The notes beneath the pieces are model-generated. The model saw only the letters and a list, made by a program, of their open reading frames with translations, was not told the DNA's origin and made no database searches. Of a stretch of 64,000 nt of DNA, positions 36,456-45,390 are shown one piece after another. The DNA is from SH-MAG3 sp035461245 (GTDB lineage: Bacteria > Gemmatimonadota > Gemmatimonadetes > Longimicrobiales > RSA9). Positions within the stretch are counted from its first letter, which is position 1, and the number at the start of each line of letters is the position of its first letter. A program made the position numbers and the translations under genes. Where the stretch lies: contig DATHVP010000143.1 in the NCBI GenBank assembly GCA_035461245.1, positions 62,001 through 126,000 of the forward strand, given 5' to 3'.

Positions 36456-38465
36456 ATGACCTCGTCGCTCCTTCTGGCGATGGCGCTGTTGCAGACGCCA
36501 CAGCAGCAGCCGCCATCGCCCATCCATGCAATCGTCGTCACGCCGGAGAACCCCGTGGTGGTGGCCCAGGAGACGCTGCAACTCCAGGCGCGGGCCGTGG
36601 ACGCCGCCGGGAACGACGTCGCCGGTGCCATCATCCGTTTCGTGCCGGCGGGCGGGCGTTTCGAGGGCACGGTAGAGGAGAACGGGCTGGTGCGCTCGGG
36701 GTCCACAGGCACGCTGCCGGTCACGGTCATCGCCACGGTGCCTGGCACGGCGCCGGTGATGCGGCGGGTGGAGGTGGCCATGGTCCCGGGCCCGGCAGCA
36801 CGTATCGAGCTGGAGCGGGCGGTGCCGCGGCTGGTGGCGGGCCAGAGCGTGCTGGTGACGGGTACGGTGCTGTCGCAGCACAATGACCGGCGCGAGGACC
36901 GCGTGGCGTGGCAGAGTTCGGCGCCGGGCGTGGCGACGGTCAGCGGGGATGGCCTGGTCACGGCCGTCGCACCGGGGCGGGCGGTCATCACCGCCAGCGC
37001 GGGTACCGCCTCGACGCGGTACGAGGTGGAGGTGGTGCCGGACAACATCGCCGAGCTGGTGGTGACGCCGGGCACGCGCAGCGCCCGCACCGGCGACGTG
37101 GTCCGCTTCCGCATCGAGGCGCGGGATGCAGCCGGCCGGCCCGTTACCGACCTGACCCCGGTGTGGAGCTTCGCGCCGGGCAACGGCATGATTGACGACG
37201 ACGGCGCATTCGTCGGCTACGAGCGCGGCGCGTACACGGTCATCGCGAACCTGGCCGGCCGCAGCGCCACGGCCACCGTGAACCTCGTGCCCCGGGACGT
37301 GCGCCGTCCGGCTGAGGTAGTGGGCCGGCTGCCGCGGATGCGCTTCAGCACGGAAGAGGTCTGGGTCCATCCCAATGGCCGGAACCTGTACCTGGGCTCG
37401 GGCGCCGGCGGCGATGTCATGTACGCCATTGACATCAGCGACCCGTCCAGCCCGTTCGTCACGGACTCGCTGGTGGCCAACACCCGGCGCGTGAACGACG
37501 TCATGACGACGCCCGATGGCCGCTACCTGGTGCACACCCGGGAGGGTGCGGCGGACCGTCGCAACGGCATCGTCATCGCCCAGATCTATGACCCGGCGCA
37601 CCCGCAGGTCATCGCCGAGTTCACGGAGGGCGTGACCGCCGGCGTGCACTCCGCGTACGTGCACCACCAGGAGCAGCACGGCACGCACGTCTACCTGACG
37701 AACAACGGTACCAGCGCCCTGCACATCGTGGATATCAGCGACCCGTACAACCCCCGTGAGGTGGGCCGCTGGCGCAGCCCCAGCGTCTCGGCGGGTGGCT
37801 CGCTGCACGACGTGGACGTGCAGGACGGCATGGCGTACCTGAGCAACTGGAACGACGGCCTCATCATCCTGGACGTGGGCAATGGCATGCGCGGCGGCAG
37901 CCCGTCCAACCCGGTGTTCGTGTCCCAGTACAAGTACGACCTGAACGATTTGTACCGGCAGGTGGAAGCGGCGGGCGGCCCCGGCTTCATCCGCGGCACG
38001 CACACGGCCTGGCGGCACCGGGACTACGTCTTCATCGCCGACGAGGTGTTCCCCGCGTCGGACGTGGAGGGCGCCAGTGACGCGGCCGCCAGCCGCGCCT
38101 ACGGTCGGCTTCAGGTCCTGGACATCAGCGACATCGACCGGCCGCGCTCCGTGGCGTGGTACGAGCCGGAGTTCGGCGGCGTGCACAATGTCTGGGTCGC
38201 TGGCGACACACTCTACCTGGGCGCCTACAATGCGGGCTTCCGCACGTTCGACATCTCCGGCGAGCTGCGGGGCGACCTGCGTGCGCAGCAGCGGGAGATG
38301 GTGCACGTGAACACGGCGGACATGAACGCGCACCCGTCGGGCATCAACACGGCCATGACGTGGGGCGTGGTGGTGAAGGACGGGCTGGCGTACGTGAACG
38401 ACAACAACAACGGCCTGTGGATCATCCGCATGCTGCCGCGGCCCGAGCCGGCCATCGTGCCATGA
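36456..38465 (+). CDS. Ig-like (Big_2) and LVIVD-repeat beta-propeller protein
   Basis: Exported protein of 669 residues. The ATG at 36456 follows AGGACGG and has a short hydrophobic start (MTSSLLLAMALLQTPQQQ). Residues ~20-290 hold two to three Big_2/Big-like Ig domains (for example VAWQSSAPGVATVSGDGLVTAVAPGRAVITAS). Residues ~300-660 form a propeller with LVIVD-type blades built on 'DISDPxxP' (AIDISDPSSPFVTD; IVDISDPYNPREVGRW; VLDISDIDRPRSVAWY). The gene ends with ATGA overlap into the YVTN propeller gene, so the pair is one translation unit. Probably surface scaffold or sensor; the ligand is unknown. Confidence 0.82.
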   Translation: MTSSLLLAMALLQTPQQQPPSPIHAIVVTPENPVVVAQETLQLQARAVDAAGNDVAGAIIRFVPAGGRFEGTVEENGLVRSGSTGTLPVTVIATVPGTAPVMRRVEVAMVPGPAARIELERAVPRLVAGQSVLVTGTVLSQHNDRREDRVAWQSSAPGVATVSGDGLVTAVAPGRAVITASAGTASTRYEVEVVPDNIAELVVTPGTRSARTGDVVRFRIEARDAAGRPVTDLTPVWSFAPGNGMIDDDGAFVGYERGAYTVIANLAGRSATATVNLVPRDVRRPAEVVGRLPRMRFSTEEVWVHPNGRNLYLGSGAGGDVMYAIDISDPSSPFVTDSLVANTRRVNDVMTTPDGRYLVHTREGAADRRNGIVIAQIYDPAHPQVIAEFTEGVTAGVHSAYVHHQEQHGTHVYLTNNGTSALHIVDISDPYNPREVGRWRSPSVSAGGSLHDVDVQDGMAYLSNWNDGLIILDVGNGMRGGSPSNPVFVSQYKYDLNDLYRQVEAAGGPGFIRGTHTAWRHRDYVFIADEVFPASDVEGASDAAASRAYGRLQVLDISDIDRPRSVAWYEPEFGGVHNVWVAGDTLYLGAYNAGFRTFDISGELRGDLRAQQREMVHVNTADMNAHPSGINTAMTWGVVVKDGLAYVNDNNNGLWIIRMLPRPEPAIVP

Positions 38466-39724
38466 GCCGCGCGGGGTGGCGGCCCGGCGTAGCGCGGCGG
38501 TTTCACACGCCGATGCGCATGGCTGCGTGGTGCGCACTGGCGGCGCTGACAGTGGCGTCCACCGGCTGCGTCCGCTCCCAGCGCACCACCGTGGCGGTGC
38601 CGCCGGGCGCCATCATGGCGGCCGCGCCGGTGGATCAGGAGTACTTGGCCATCGTCGTGTCGGAGGCAGTGGACCAGGTCTCGTTCATCCGGTTCGGAGC
38701 CGATGGCGCCGTCGTAGAACGGCAACATGAGGTGGGCATGAACCGGGCGGACCCGGACGGGCCCCACGGCGTGGCGGTGTCGCCCGCCGGCGACTACTAC
38801 TACGTGACGACGGGGCATGGCACGCCCAACGGCGTGCTGTGGAAGCTGCGGCTGTCGGACAGCCGGGTGATGGGGCGCACGGAGCTGGGCCTGTTCCCCG
38901 CCTCGCTGCAGGTTTCGCCGGACGGGCACTACGCGTACATCGTGAACTTCAACCTGCACGGCGACATGGTACCGTCGTCCGTGTCCATCGTGAGCACGGC
39001 GGAGATGGTGGAAGTGGCGCGTCTCACCACATGCACCATGCCCCACGGCTCGCGCACGAACCCGCAGGGCACGCGGCACTACTCGGCGTGCATGATGGAC
39101 GACATCCTGGTGGAGATCGACACCCGGGAGTTCCGGGTCGCCCGCCACTTCATGCTGGCCCCGGGTCGGGAGCACGGCATGAGTGGACCGCCAGGCAGTC
39201 ACGGCGGTCATGCCGGTGCCGGCAGCCACACCGATGACCACGCCGCCGCCGGGCATGCGCCCGCCGGGTCCTTGCATGCACCCGCGGAGTGTTCGCCCAC
39301 GTGGGCGGCAACGTCGCCGGACGGGGACCGTGTCTTCGTGGCGTGCAACCGCTCCAACGACATCGTTGAGATCGACGTCGAGGGATGGACGTTGATACGT
39401 AGGATCCCCGCCGGCGACGGCGTCTACAACCTGGCGGCCACACCGGACGGCCGTCTGCTCGTTGCGACGAACAAGCGCGGCCGCAGCGTGTCCATATTCG
39501 ACCTGGCCGACGGGCGCGAGCGCGCGCGCATCGCGACCCAGCGGCCGGTGGTGCACGGGGTTGCCATCACGGCCGACAGCCGGTACGCGTTCATTTCGGT
39601 GGAGGGGATCGGCTCGGAGCCCGGCACCGTTGAGGTGCTGGACCTGCGGTCCATGGAGCGGGTGGCCAGTGCCGACGTGGGTCAGATGGCCACCGGCATC
39701 GACGTCTTCACGCGGGTGCCGTAG
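38462..39724 (+). CDS. YVTN-type beta-propeller lipoprotein with histidine-rich insert
   Basis: Lipoprotein of 420 residues. The signal carries a lipobox (LTVASTGCVRS). The rest is a seven-blade-like YncE/YVTN propeller with repeats such as SPAGDYYYVTTGHG, SPDGHYAYIVNF, SPDGDRVFVACNRSNDIVEIDV and TPDGRLLVATNKRG. A loop near residues 240-275 is rich in His/Gly/Ala (SHGGHAGAGSHTDDHAAAGH), a likely metal-binding stretch. Cysteines in TTCTMPHGS, YSACMMD, AECSPTW and ACNRSND may form disulfides or a metal site. The start codon overlaps the LVIVD gene stop (ATGA). Its function is not known. Confidence 0.8.
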   Translation: MSRAGWRPGVARRFHTPMRMAAWCALAALTVASTGCVRSQRTTVAVPPGAIMAAAPVDQEYLAIVVSEAVDQVSFIRFGADGAVVERQHEVGMNRADPDGPHGVAVSPAGDYYYVTTGHGTPNGVLWKLRLSDSRVMGRTELGLFPASLQVSPDGHYAYIVNFNLHGDMVPSSVSIVSTAEMVEVARLTTCTMPHGSRTNPQGTRHYSACMMDDILVEIDTREFRVARHFMLAPGREHGMSGPPGSHGGHAGAGSHTDDHAAAGHAPAGSLHAPAECSPTWAATSPDGDRVFVACNRSNDIVEIDVEGWTLIRRIPAGDGVYNLAATPDGRLLVATNKRGRSVSIFDLADGRERARIATQRPVVHGVAITADSRYAFISVEGIGSEPGTVEVLDLRSMERVASADVGQMATGIDVFTRVP

Positions 39725-39725
39725 C

Positions 39726-39757
39726 CGGCACCGCCACGATGAGGGCGGGCGCTTTTT
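39726..39757 (+). terminator. Possible terminator after the propeller operon
   Basis: A weak CCGCC / GGCGG stem is followed by a six-T run (CTTTTTTC). The convergent receiver gene ends inside the same stretch. Confidence 0.4.
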
Positions 39758-40138
39758 TCAGGTGCCTGCCAACATCGGCGGATCGTAACGCCGGACCTCC
39801 TCCAGCAGGCGCCGGGGACCGCATGGCTTGGAGAGGAACGCGTCACAGCCCGCCTCCCGGGCGCGGCGGCCCACGGCACCGTACGCGTGAGCCGTCATGA
39901 GCAGCACCGGAATGCCTGCCGTTACCGGATCCGACTTCAGCTCACGGGCCACGTCAATGCCGCTCCGGCCGGGCATGGAATGGTCCAGCACCACAACACC
40001 GGGCCGCTGCCTGCGCACGGTGTCCAGCGCGGCATTACCGTCGGCAACGGAGACCACATGGTAGCCGTGGCGCCGGAGGTAGTCGGCATGCATGGCGATG
40101 GTGTCGAGCTGGTCGTCGGCGATAAGGACAGTAATCAC
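39758..40138 (-). CDS. Stand-alone response-regulator receiver domain
   Basis: Single-domain receiver of 126 residues (CheY-like) with phospho-acceptor Asp52 in VVVLDHSMPG, acidic pair Asp8/Asp9 (IADDQ), Thr in LLMTAHA and Lys in FLSKPCGP. No output domain is present, so it must act by protein contact or in a phosphorelay. It lies 101 bp downstream of the cytochrome gene on the same strand, so it may share regulation with the flavoprotein/cytochrome pair. The cognate kinase is not adjacent. Confidence 0.88.
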   Translation of the reverse strand: MITVLIADDQLDTIAMHADYLRRHGYHVVSVADGNAALDTVRRQRPGVVVLDHSMPGRSGIDVARELKSDPVTAGIPVLLMTAHAYGAVGRRAREAGCDAFLSKPCGPRRLLEEVRRYDPPMLAGT

Positions 40139-40239
40139 GGCATCGCTCCGGCGTGGCAGCGGCTTGCTGCAGCATCAGGGCTGGGGATTCACCCCAATCT
40201 GTCAACACACTGCCTGCGCCGCAACTGCCTGCGGTTCTT

Positions 40240-40776
40240 TCACCTGGGCCCGGTCGGACCCACAGGAGGGCGCCGCGTCTCCACGGCGGCAGGGGACAGC
40301 CCCAGCCCCCGCCGAGCCGCCACATCGGCGGGTACGAGGAGGTCGCTGTCGGCGGCGGCGCCGAACTCGGTGGCGATCCAGTTGATGACGGCGGCCAGTT
40401 CCACGTCGAGGATATGGCCCATGGGCGGCATGGGCGCCCGCCAGCGGGAACTGGTGAGGCCGTAGACATGCAGGTCAATGAGGTAGTCGCGGCCCTGCGG
40501 CGAGGCCAGGAACTCGGCGGCGTTGGTAACCGGCGGGTACTGGTCCCAGCCGGAGCCGTCGCTGCGGTGGCAGTTCATGCAGTTGCGCTGGTAGGATGCC
40601 CGCCCGAGGTCGTGCCACTCGAAGGTCAGCGCCTCCGCCGGCTGGTACCGGGCGATGATGGACTCCTCACCGGCAATGGTGAGCTGCGCACTGCGCATCC
40701 AGGCGAAGGCGGCCGCGCCGCTGAACAGCAGCACCGCCACCGCGTAGGTCATGATGTTGGCCAGGATGTGTCGCAT
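40240..40776 (-). CDS. Membrane-anchored monohaem c-type cytochrome
   Basis: Exported or membrane-anchored cytochrome of 178 residues. The ATG at 40776 follows AGGGGT and opens a hydrophobic segment (IMTYAVAVLLFSGAAAFAW). One haem site is seen, CMNCH at 66-70, and a candidate distal Met in RAPMPPMGHIL, the usual class-I-like 'PPM' arrangement. It starts 10 bp after the stop of the ferric-reductase-like gene, so it is almost certainly co-transcribed. Electrons would pass between the membrane flavoprotein's haems and this cytochrome. The acceptor or donor is unknown. Confidence 0.85.
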   Translation of the reverse strand: MRHILANIMTYAVAVLLFSGAAAFAWMRSAQLTIAGEESIIARYQPAEALTFEWHDLGRASYQRNCMNCHRSDGSGWDQYPPVTNAAEFLASPQGRDYLIDLHVYGLTSSRWRAPMPPMGHILDVELAAVINWIATEFGAAADSDLLVPADVAARRGLGLSPAAVETRRPPVGPTGPR

Positions 40777-40786
40777 GGTCGTACCC

Positions 40787-42127
40787 CTAGGCCAGTGCGA
40801 AGCGTTCGATCTGGATCCGGTCCTGCGGCACGCCCCGCTGGAGCAGTGCCTCGTGCACGGCATCCATCATGGGCGGCGGTCCGCAGATCATGCAGTCGCG
40901 CTCGAAGCCCTCGTCCGGGAGGCGCCGGTCCAGTACTTCCGGCGTGATGAACCCCTCCTCGCCATCCCAGTCCTCGGGCGGCTCCTCCAGCACGTAGACG
41001 ACCTCCAGGTCAACCTTCTCCTGCAACTCATCGAGGTCCTTCCGGAACGCAGTCTCGTCCAGCGACCTGTCGGCGTAGAACAGCAGAACCGGCCGGGGGT
41101 CGTTCCTGTCGGCCATCGTCCGGAGCATGGACATGAACGGCGTGATGCCAACGCCGCCGGCGAAGAAGATGTAGCCGGCGGCCTCGTAGCGGTCCATGCT
41201 GAACGCGCCGTGGGGCCCGTCCACATACGCGGGCGTGCCGGGTCGCACGTCGGCGACGGCAGCAGAGAAGTCACCCAGGGCCTTGATGCCGAACTCGATG
41301 CGCTTCGTCGTTTCCGCGCTGGACGAGAAGCTGAACGGGTGCTCCTCCAGCGTGAAGGGCGAATCGCTCAGCTTGATCCATGCGAACTGGCCGGGCTGGA
41401 ACTTCGTGCCACCGTGGCCGTCGGCCTCCAGGACGAGGGTCGTGGTGTCGCCGCCCTCGTCGCGAGTTTCCACGACTCTCCAGCTGTAGGCCTCCTGGCG
41501 GATGGGCTTGAGCAGGCGCAGGTACATGATGAACCCGACCATGGCCGCGGCCATGACGATCCAGATGGCCTGCTTCCACGGCGTGTTGATGTAGAGCCCG
41601 GCCATGGACGCGTGGAGCTGGGCGAACACGATGGCGGCGACGCCCAACCCGATATGGGTAAGGCGCCAGAGTTCGTAGTCCAGCCGCAACCGTTCGCGGT
41701 AGACAGACGCCGCGACGGTGATGAGCAGCACCAGCAGGCTGAGCAGCGCGAAGCGGCTGGCCCAGTTGCCGCCCAGCGGATTCAGCAGCTTGAGCCGGGA
41801 CGGATTGTCAATGACGAGGATAAGGGGATGAAGCACGACGGCGGCCACCGCGACCATGGCGATCTGGCGGTGGTAGCGCAGGATGATGTCGATGCCATAG
41901 GGCGCGGTGACGCGCTTGAACCGGGCGATGAGCAGGAACTGCAGGCCGATCTGTGTCAGGCCAGCGAAGCCGAGGGCCACGGAGAACTCCAGCCAGAAGC
42001 CGCGCCCGGAGGGCACCGGCGGGACCAGCATGAGGAATACCGGCACGGTGACAACGGCCAGATACAGGAGTATCCAGAAGATACCGGCTATGGTACGGTC
42101 CACGATTTCTGCTCCGCCGACGCTCAC
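40787..42127 (-). CDS. Ferric-reductase-like membrane flavocytochrome (NOX/FRE type)
   Basis: Inner-membrane electron-transfer protein of 446 residues. The N-terminal half has about six membrane segments with His pairs typical of bis-haem FRE/NOX domains (ILRYHRQIAMVAVAAVVLHPL; LWRLTHIGLGVAAIVFAQLHASM). The C-terminal half is a ferredoxin-reductase module: FAD motif HPFSFSSS, NAD(P) loop FFAGGVGITPFMSML, and CGPPPMMDAV. It would move electrons from NAD(P)H through FAD and haem across the membrane. The GTG at 42127 has a weak ribosome site; a GTG at 42103 behind GGAG is equally plausible. Forms an operon with the cytochrome c 10 bp downstream. Confidence 0.88.
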   Translation of the reverse strand: MSVGGAEIVDRTIAGIFWILLYLAVVTVPVFLMLVPPVPSGRGFWLEFSVALGFAGLTQIGLQFLLIARFKRVTAPYGIDIILRYHRQIAMVAVAAVVLHPLILVIDNPSRLKLLNPLGGNWASRFALLSLLVLLITVAASVYRERLRLDYELWRLTHIGLGVAAIVFAQLHASMAGLYINTPWKQAIWIVMAAAMVGFIMYLRLLKPIRQEAYSWRVVETRDEGGDTTTLVLEADGHGGTKFQPGQFAWIKLSDSPFTLEEHPFSFSSSAETTKRIEFGIKALGDFSAAVADVRPGTPAYVDGPHGAFSMDRYEAAGYIFFAGGVGITPFMSMLRTMADRNDPRPVLLFYADRSLDETAFRKDLDELQEKVDLEVVYVLEEPPEDWDGEEGFITPEVLDRRLPDEGFERDCMICGPPPMMDAVHEALLQRGVPQDRIQIERFALA

Positions 42128-42172
42128 GTGTGCTGGGAGCGTCGGCGAGGTGCAAGGCTTATTCCAGCCGTG

Positions 42173-43666
42173 CTATTCCGGCGGCAGCGTGACCCCCGTC
42201 GGCAGGGCGCCGGAACCCAGCCGGATGAACGCGACGTTGCGCACGCGGGACCCCGTCAGCCGGAACCCGGCAACCGCGCCGTCATCACCCCGCTGGAAAC
42301 GGAACTGGCGGTTGCCCGCGCGGAAGTGGTCCGGCTCCGTGCCGGGCATCGGCCGAATGTCCGGCAGCCGATGGTGCGTGACGACCAGGCCGTCGTCAGA
42401 TGCGGCGACGGAGTAGACCACGCCCAGCTCGGGGCTGTAGTAGTCGCCTGTATAGTCCGCCAGTTCGCCGGCGGTGGGCTGCCACCTGGGCGGCTGGACG
42501 CCGCCGTTCGCCGCCGCAACGGGCGTGGCAGCCGCGGGCGCCGCAGCCACGGCAGCCGGCGGATCCAGGAACACGTCGGCCACGGCCAGCGCCAGCGCGC
42601 CGGCGTTGGTGGTGGCGGTGTTGCTGAGGACGACGACGCCGAGTCGCTCGTCAGGGAAATGCACCACCTGGGAACGGAACCCGGCGTCCGATCCGCCGTG
42701 CCCCCACCAGGTCCGGCCGTGGTGCTGCCCACGCTGGATGGCCAGGGCGTAGGGGATGGTGTCGCCGCCGGTCAGCACGGCCCGCTGCCGCATGGCGGCA
42801 ATGGCGTTGGGGCCGCCCACCGTCGCAGTCTCGAAGTTGATGAGCCAGCGGGCGAGATCACCGGTGGTGGTGAAGAGCGACGTCGCACCCTGGTTCGCGT
42901 AGCTCAGCACGGCGTTCCGCCAGGTGACGCCGCCGTTGCCCTCCCCGCCCTGGCCCTGCCCGCCGCGGGGCCGGTACGAGTAGGCGCGGCCGGGCACGAC
43001 CAGCTCGTGGTCGTTGTGCACGTGGGTCGAGGTCATCCCCAGCGGCTGGAAGACGTGCTGGCGGAGGTAGTCGTCGAAGGGCATACCGCTGGCACGCTCC
43101 ACGATCTCCGCCAGCAGCGAGTAGCCCATGTTGGAGTACAGGTACTCGGAGCCCGGTTCGAAGTTGAGCTCCCGCTGGCGGCGCATCATGGCCATGATCT
43201 GGTCGCGGGTGATGACGTCGTCGATGCGCCAACCCGCCATCATGAGCAGCTCCCACTGGTCGCGGATGCCGCTGGTGTGGTTCGCCAGGTGACGGATGGT
43301 GATGCGATGCCCGAAGTCGTGAAGCTCCGGCAGGTGCGTGCGGATGTCGTCGTCCAGCGAGAGGCGGCCCTGCTGCTGGAGGAGCAGGATGGCGAAGGTG
43401 GCGAACTGCTTGGACACGGACGCGACGTGGAACACCGTGGCAGGCGTGATGGGCACGTCGTACTCCAGGTGTGCCCGGCCGCGCGAACGTTCGAGGAGGA
43501 TCCGCCCGTCCTGGACGACGGCGACAGCGGCGCCGGGCCCGTCCACGTCATAGTGGGCTGCCAGGATGGAGTCCACGCGGAGCATGCGTGCGTCCTGCGC
43601 CACGGCGAGCGCCGGCACGGCCGTCATGCAGGCGACGATTGCCAGGATCCCTCTCGTGTTGATCAT
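42173..43666 (-). CDS. Exported beta-lactamase-like serine hydrolase
   Basis: Secreted class C-like serine hydrolase of 497 residues. Signal peptide MINTRGILAIVACMTAVPALAVAQ. The SxxK motif is Ser83-Val-Ser-Lys86 in VASVSKQFAT; a YSN motif lies in YLYSNMGYS; the third motif is HGGSD. The C-terminal domain (about 380-497) is a beta-barrel add-on with low-complexity Ala/Pro linker (PPAAVAAAPAAATPVAAANGG). It is paralogous to the enzyme at 34746-36272 but not closely similar in flanking sequence. Likely an esterase or D-peptidase. It lies 46 bp downstream of the FRE-like gene start on the same strand. Confidence 0.88.
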   Translation of the reverse strand: MINTRGILAIVACMTAVPALAVAQDARMLRVDSILAAHYDVDGPGAAVAVVQDGRILLERSRGRAHLEYDVPITPATVFHVASVSKQFATFAILLLQQQGRLSLDDDIRTHLPELHDFGHRITIRHLANHTSGIRDQWELLMMAGWRIDDVITRDQIMAMMRRQRELNFEPGSEYLYSNMGYSLLAEIVERASGMPFDDYLRQHVFQPLGMTSTHVHNDHELVVPGRAYSYRPRGGQGQGGEGNGGVTWRNAVLSYANQGATSLFTTTGDLARWLINFETATVGGPNAIAAMRQRAVLTGGDTIPYALAIQRGQHHGRTWWGHGGSDAGFRSQVVHFPDERLGVVVLSNTATTNAGALALAVADVFLDPPAAVAAAPAAATPVAAANGGVQPPRWQPTAGELADYTGDYYSPELGVVYSVAASDDGLVVTHHRLPDIRPMPGTEPDHFRAGNRQFRFQRGDDGAVAGFRLTGSRVRNVAFIRLGSGALPTGVTLPPE

Positions 43667-43719
43667 CCGGTCTGCTCCTTGTCGTTGCCCCTCAGTCCAC
43701 TACCCCCGCCCGGGCGGCC

Positions 43720-45390
43720 TCAGTTGCGGCGGGCCGTCATCTGCTCAGCCATGAGCACCGCGTTGTAGGCGTTGACGATTGCGCCCGTCACCGACAGGTC
43801 ACCAAAGCGGACCAGTTCACCGGCACCGGGCCGGACGACCATCCGCTCCCGGAGCGGCGTGGCACTGTCCAGGATGATGCGGCGCACGTCGGCGGCGGAC
43901 AGGTCCGGATAGTACGCCATGAGCAGTGCTGCCACGCCGGAGACGACGGGCGCGGCGAAGCTGGTGCCGGACGCCGCCTCGTAGGTGTTGCCCGGCGCCG
44001 TGGACAGGATCTGGGAACCGGGCGCGAAGATGTCCACCTGTCCGATGCCGTAGTTGCTGAACTCGGCGGCCAGGTTCTCGGCGCCGCGCCAGTCGGAGGC
44101 GCCCACCTCGAGCCAGAGGCGTGCGGTGTCGCCACCGGTGAGATAGCGGTTGGGAAAGTTGTTTTCTGTCGCCAGGTCCTTGCCGTCGTTGCCGGCGGCG
44201 TGGACGAGGAGGACACCGCGCTCCTCGGCGTACCGGACGGCCTCGTCCACCACTTCCTTGAACGGCGACCACGCCTTGCCGAAGCTCATGTTGATGATGT
44301 GCGCGCCGTGGTCCACGGCGTAGCGGATGGCGTTGGCGATGTCCTTGTCGCGCTCATCACCGTTGGGCACCGCGCGAAGCGCCATGATCTGCACGTTCGT
44401 GGCGATGCCGTCGGTGCCCAGGTCGTTGCCCCGACCCGCGGCCACGATGCCTGCCACACCGGTGCCATGGCTGGCGTCCGGGCCGACGACGTCGCTGTTG
44501 CCGTAGACACGCTCCGCAGGATCGGCGTAGTCGTCGCCGACGATGTGGCGGGGATCGAACTCGGGGTTCAGGCCGAACTCCATGAGCTTCTCCAGCCGCT
44601 CCAGCTCGTTGCTGATCATTTTCGGAGTGATGTTCGCCTCCGCGAGCTGGAGCCAGATGTCACGGGCCTGGCGCACGTCGTTGCGGACGGGCGTGATGCC
44701 ACGCACCGCCTCCACCGTCAGGGAGTCGGTGCGCAGTTCCGCCTGCAGGATGCCCACGATGATGGTGGCCGTCTCGTGCAGCTGCCTGATCTGCACGAGC
44801 ATGTTCTCCGTCTCCCGGACCTTGTCTGCATAACCCTCCTCGATGGCCGGACACTCCGCCTGCGTCACCGGCTCCGCCGGCCGGGACGTGCCGGGCATGT
44901 TGCCGAACAGGCGCTGGCACGCGGCGAACAGGCGGGTGATCTCGTACGTGTCGTCATCCACGTGGGAGCCGTCGGGACCGCCGATGTAGTTCCAGCCGGC
45001 GATGTCGTCCACGAGACCGTCACCGTCATCGTCCCGGTTGTTGCGTGTTTCCCGCGGATTGCGCCACAGGCTGCCCTGCAGGTCCTCATGCTCGATGTCC
45101 ACGCCGGAGTCGATAATGGCGACGACGACCGTGCGGGCGGGCGTCCTGTCCGCCAGCAGTTCCCGGTACGCCCGGTCCACGGCAGCGCCGTAGACGCCGT
45201 CCTGCGCCGGGTCCAGCAGCCACCAGCGGTCGGGGACGACGGAGATGGCTGCCGCCGGCGGCGGTTCCGCGGGCCGGTCGGGCGCCTCCACGGGCACGGG
45301 CACCGGTGCCGGCGGCGGCGGCATGGTGGCGGCGGGCGCGCACGCGCCCAGACCGAGGGCGGCGAACAGGAACAGGGACAATGGCTTCAT
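43720..45390 (-). CDS. S8-family subtilisin-like serine protease lipoprotein
   Basis: Exported subtilase of 556 residues. The ATG at 45390 follows AGGAGT; the signal has a lipobox (LGLGACAP) and then a Pro-rich linker. The catalytic triad is Asp94 (AIIDSGVD), His308 (DASHGTGVAG) and Ser477 (ASGTSFAAPVV); the oxyanion Asn is in HAAGNDG. Between Asp94 and His308 lies an insert of ~180 residues: a calcium-type NNRDDDGDGLVDD motif (about 117-129) and a coiled helical stretch (about 180-270). Lipid anchoring suggests an outer-membrane or periplasmic protease. Substrate unknown. No propeptide-domain signature is obvious. Confidence 0.92.
   Translation of the reverse strand: MKPLSLFLFAALGLGACAPAATMPPPPAPVPVPVEAPDRPAEPPPAAAISVVPDRWWLLDPAQDGVYGAAVDRAYRELLADRTPARTVVVAIIDSGVDIEHEDLQGSLWRNPRETRNNRDDDGDGLVDDIAGWNYIGGPDGSHVDDDTYEITRLFAACQRLFGNMPGTSRPAEPVTQAECPAIEEGYADKVRETENMLVQIRQLHETATIIVGILQAELRTDSLTVEAVRGITPVRNDVRQARDIWLQLAEANITPKMISNELERLEKLMEFGLNPEFDPRHIVGDDYADPAERVYGNSDVVGPDASHGTGVAGIVAAGRGNDLGTDGIATNVQIMALRAVPNGDERDKDIANAIRYAVDHGAHIINMSFGKAWSPFKEVVDEAVRYAEERGVLLVHAAGNDGKDLATENNFPNRYLTGGDTARLWLEVGASDWRGAENLAAEFSNYGIGQVDIFAPGSQILSTAPGNTYEAASGTSFAAPVVSGVAALLMAYYPDLSAADVRRIILDSATPLRERMVVRPGAGELVRFGDLSVTGAIVNAYNAVLMAEQMTARRN

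Noticed and set aside
36303..38537. Long minus-strand open frame opposite the LVIVD propeller gene
   Set aside because: Antisense to a gene with clear repeat domains; no ribosome site or motif.
40751..43768. Open frame of about 1000 codons on the plus strand opposite the flavocytochrome and serine hydrolase genes
   Set aside because: It lies antisense to two genes with clear motifs, has no domain, and its composition (His/Arg/Gly/Pro-rich) is typical of GC-rich antisense reading frames.
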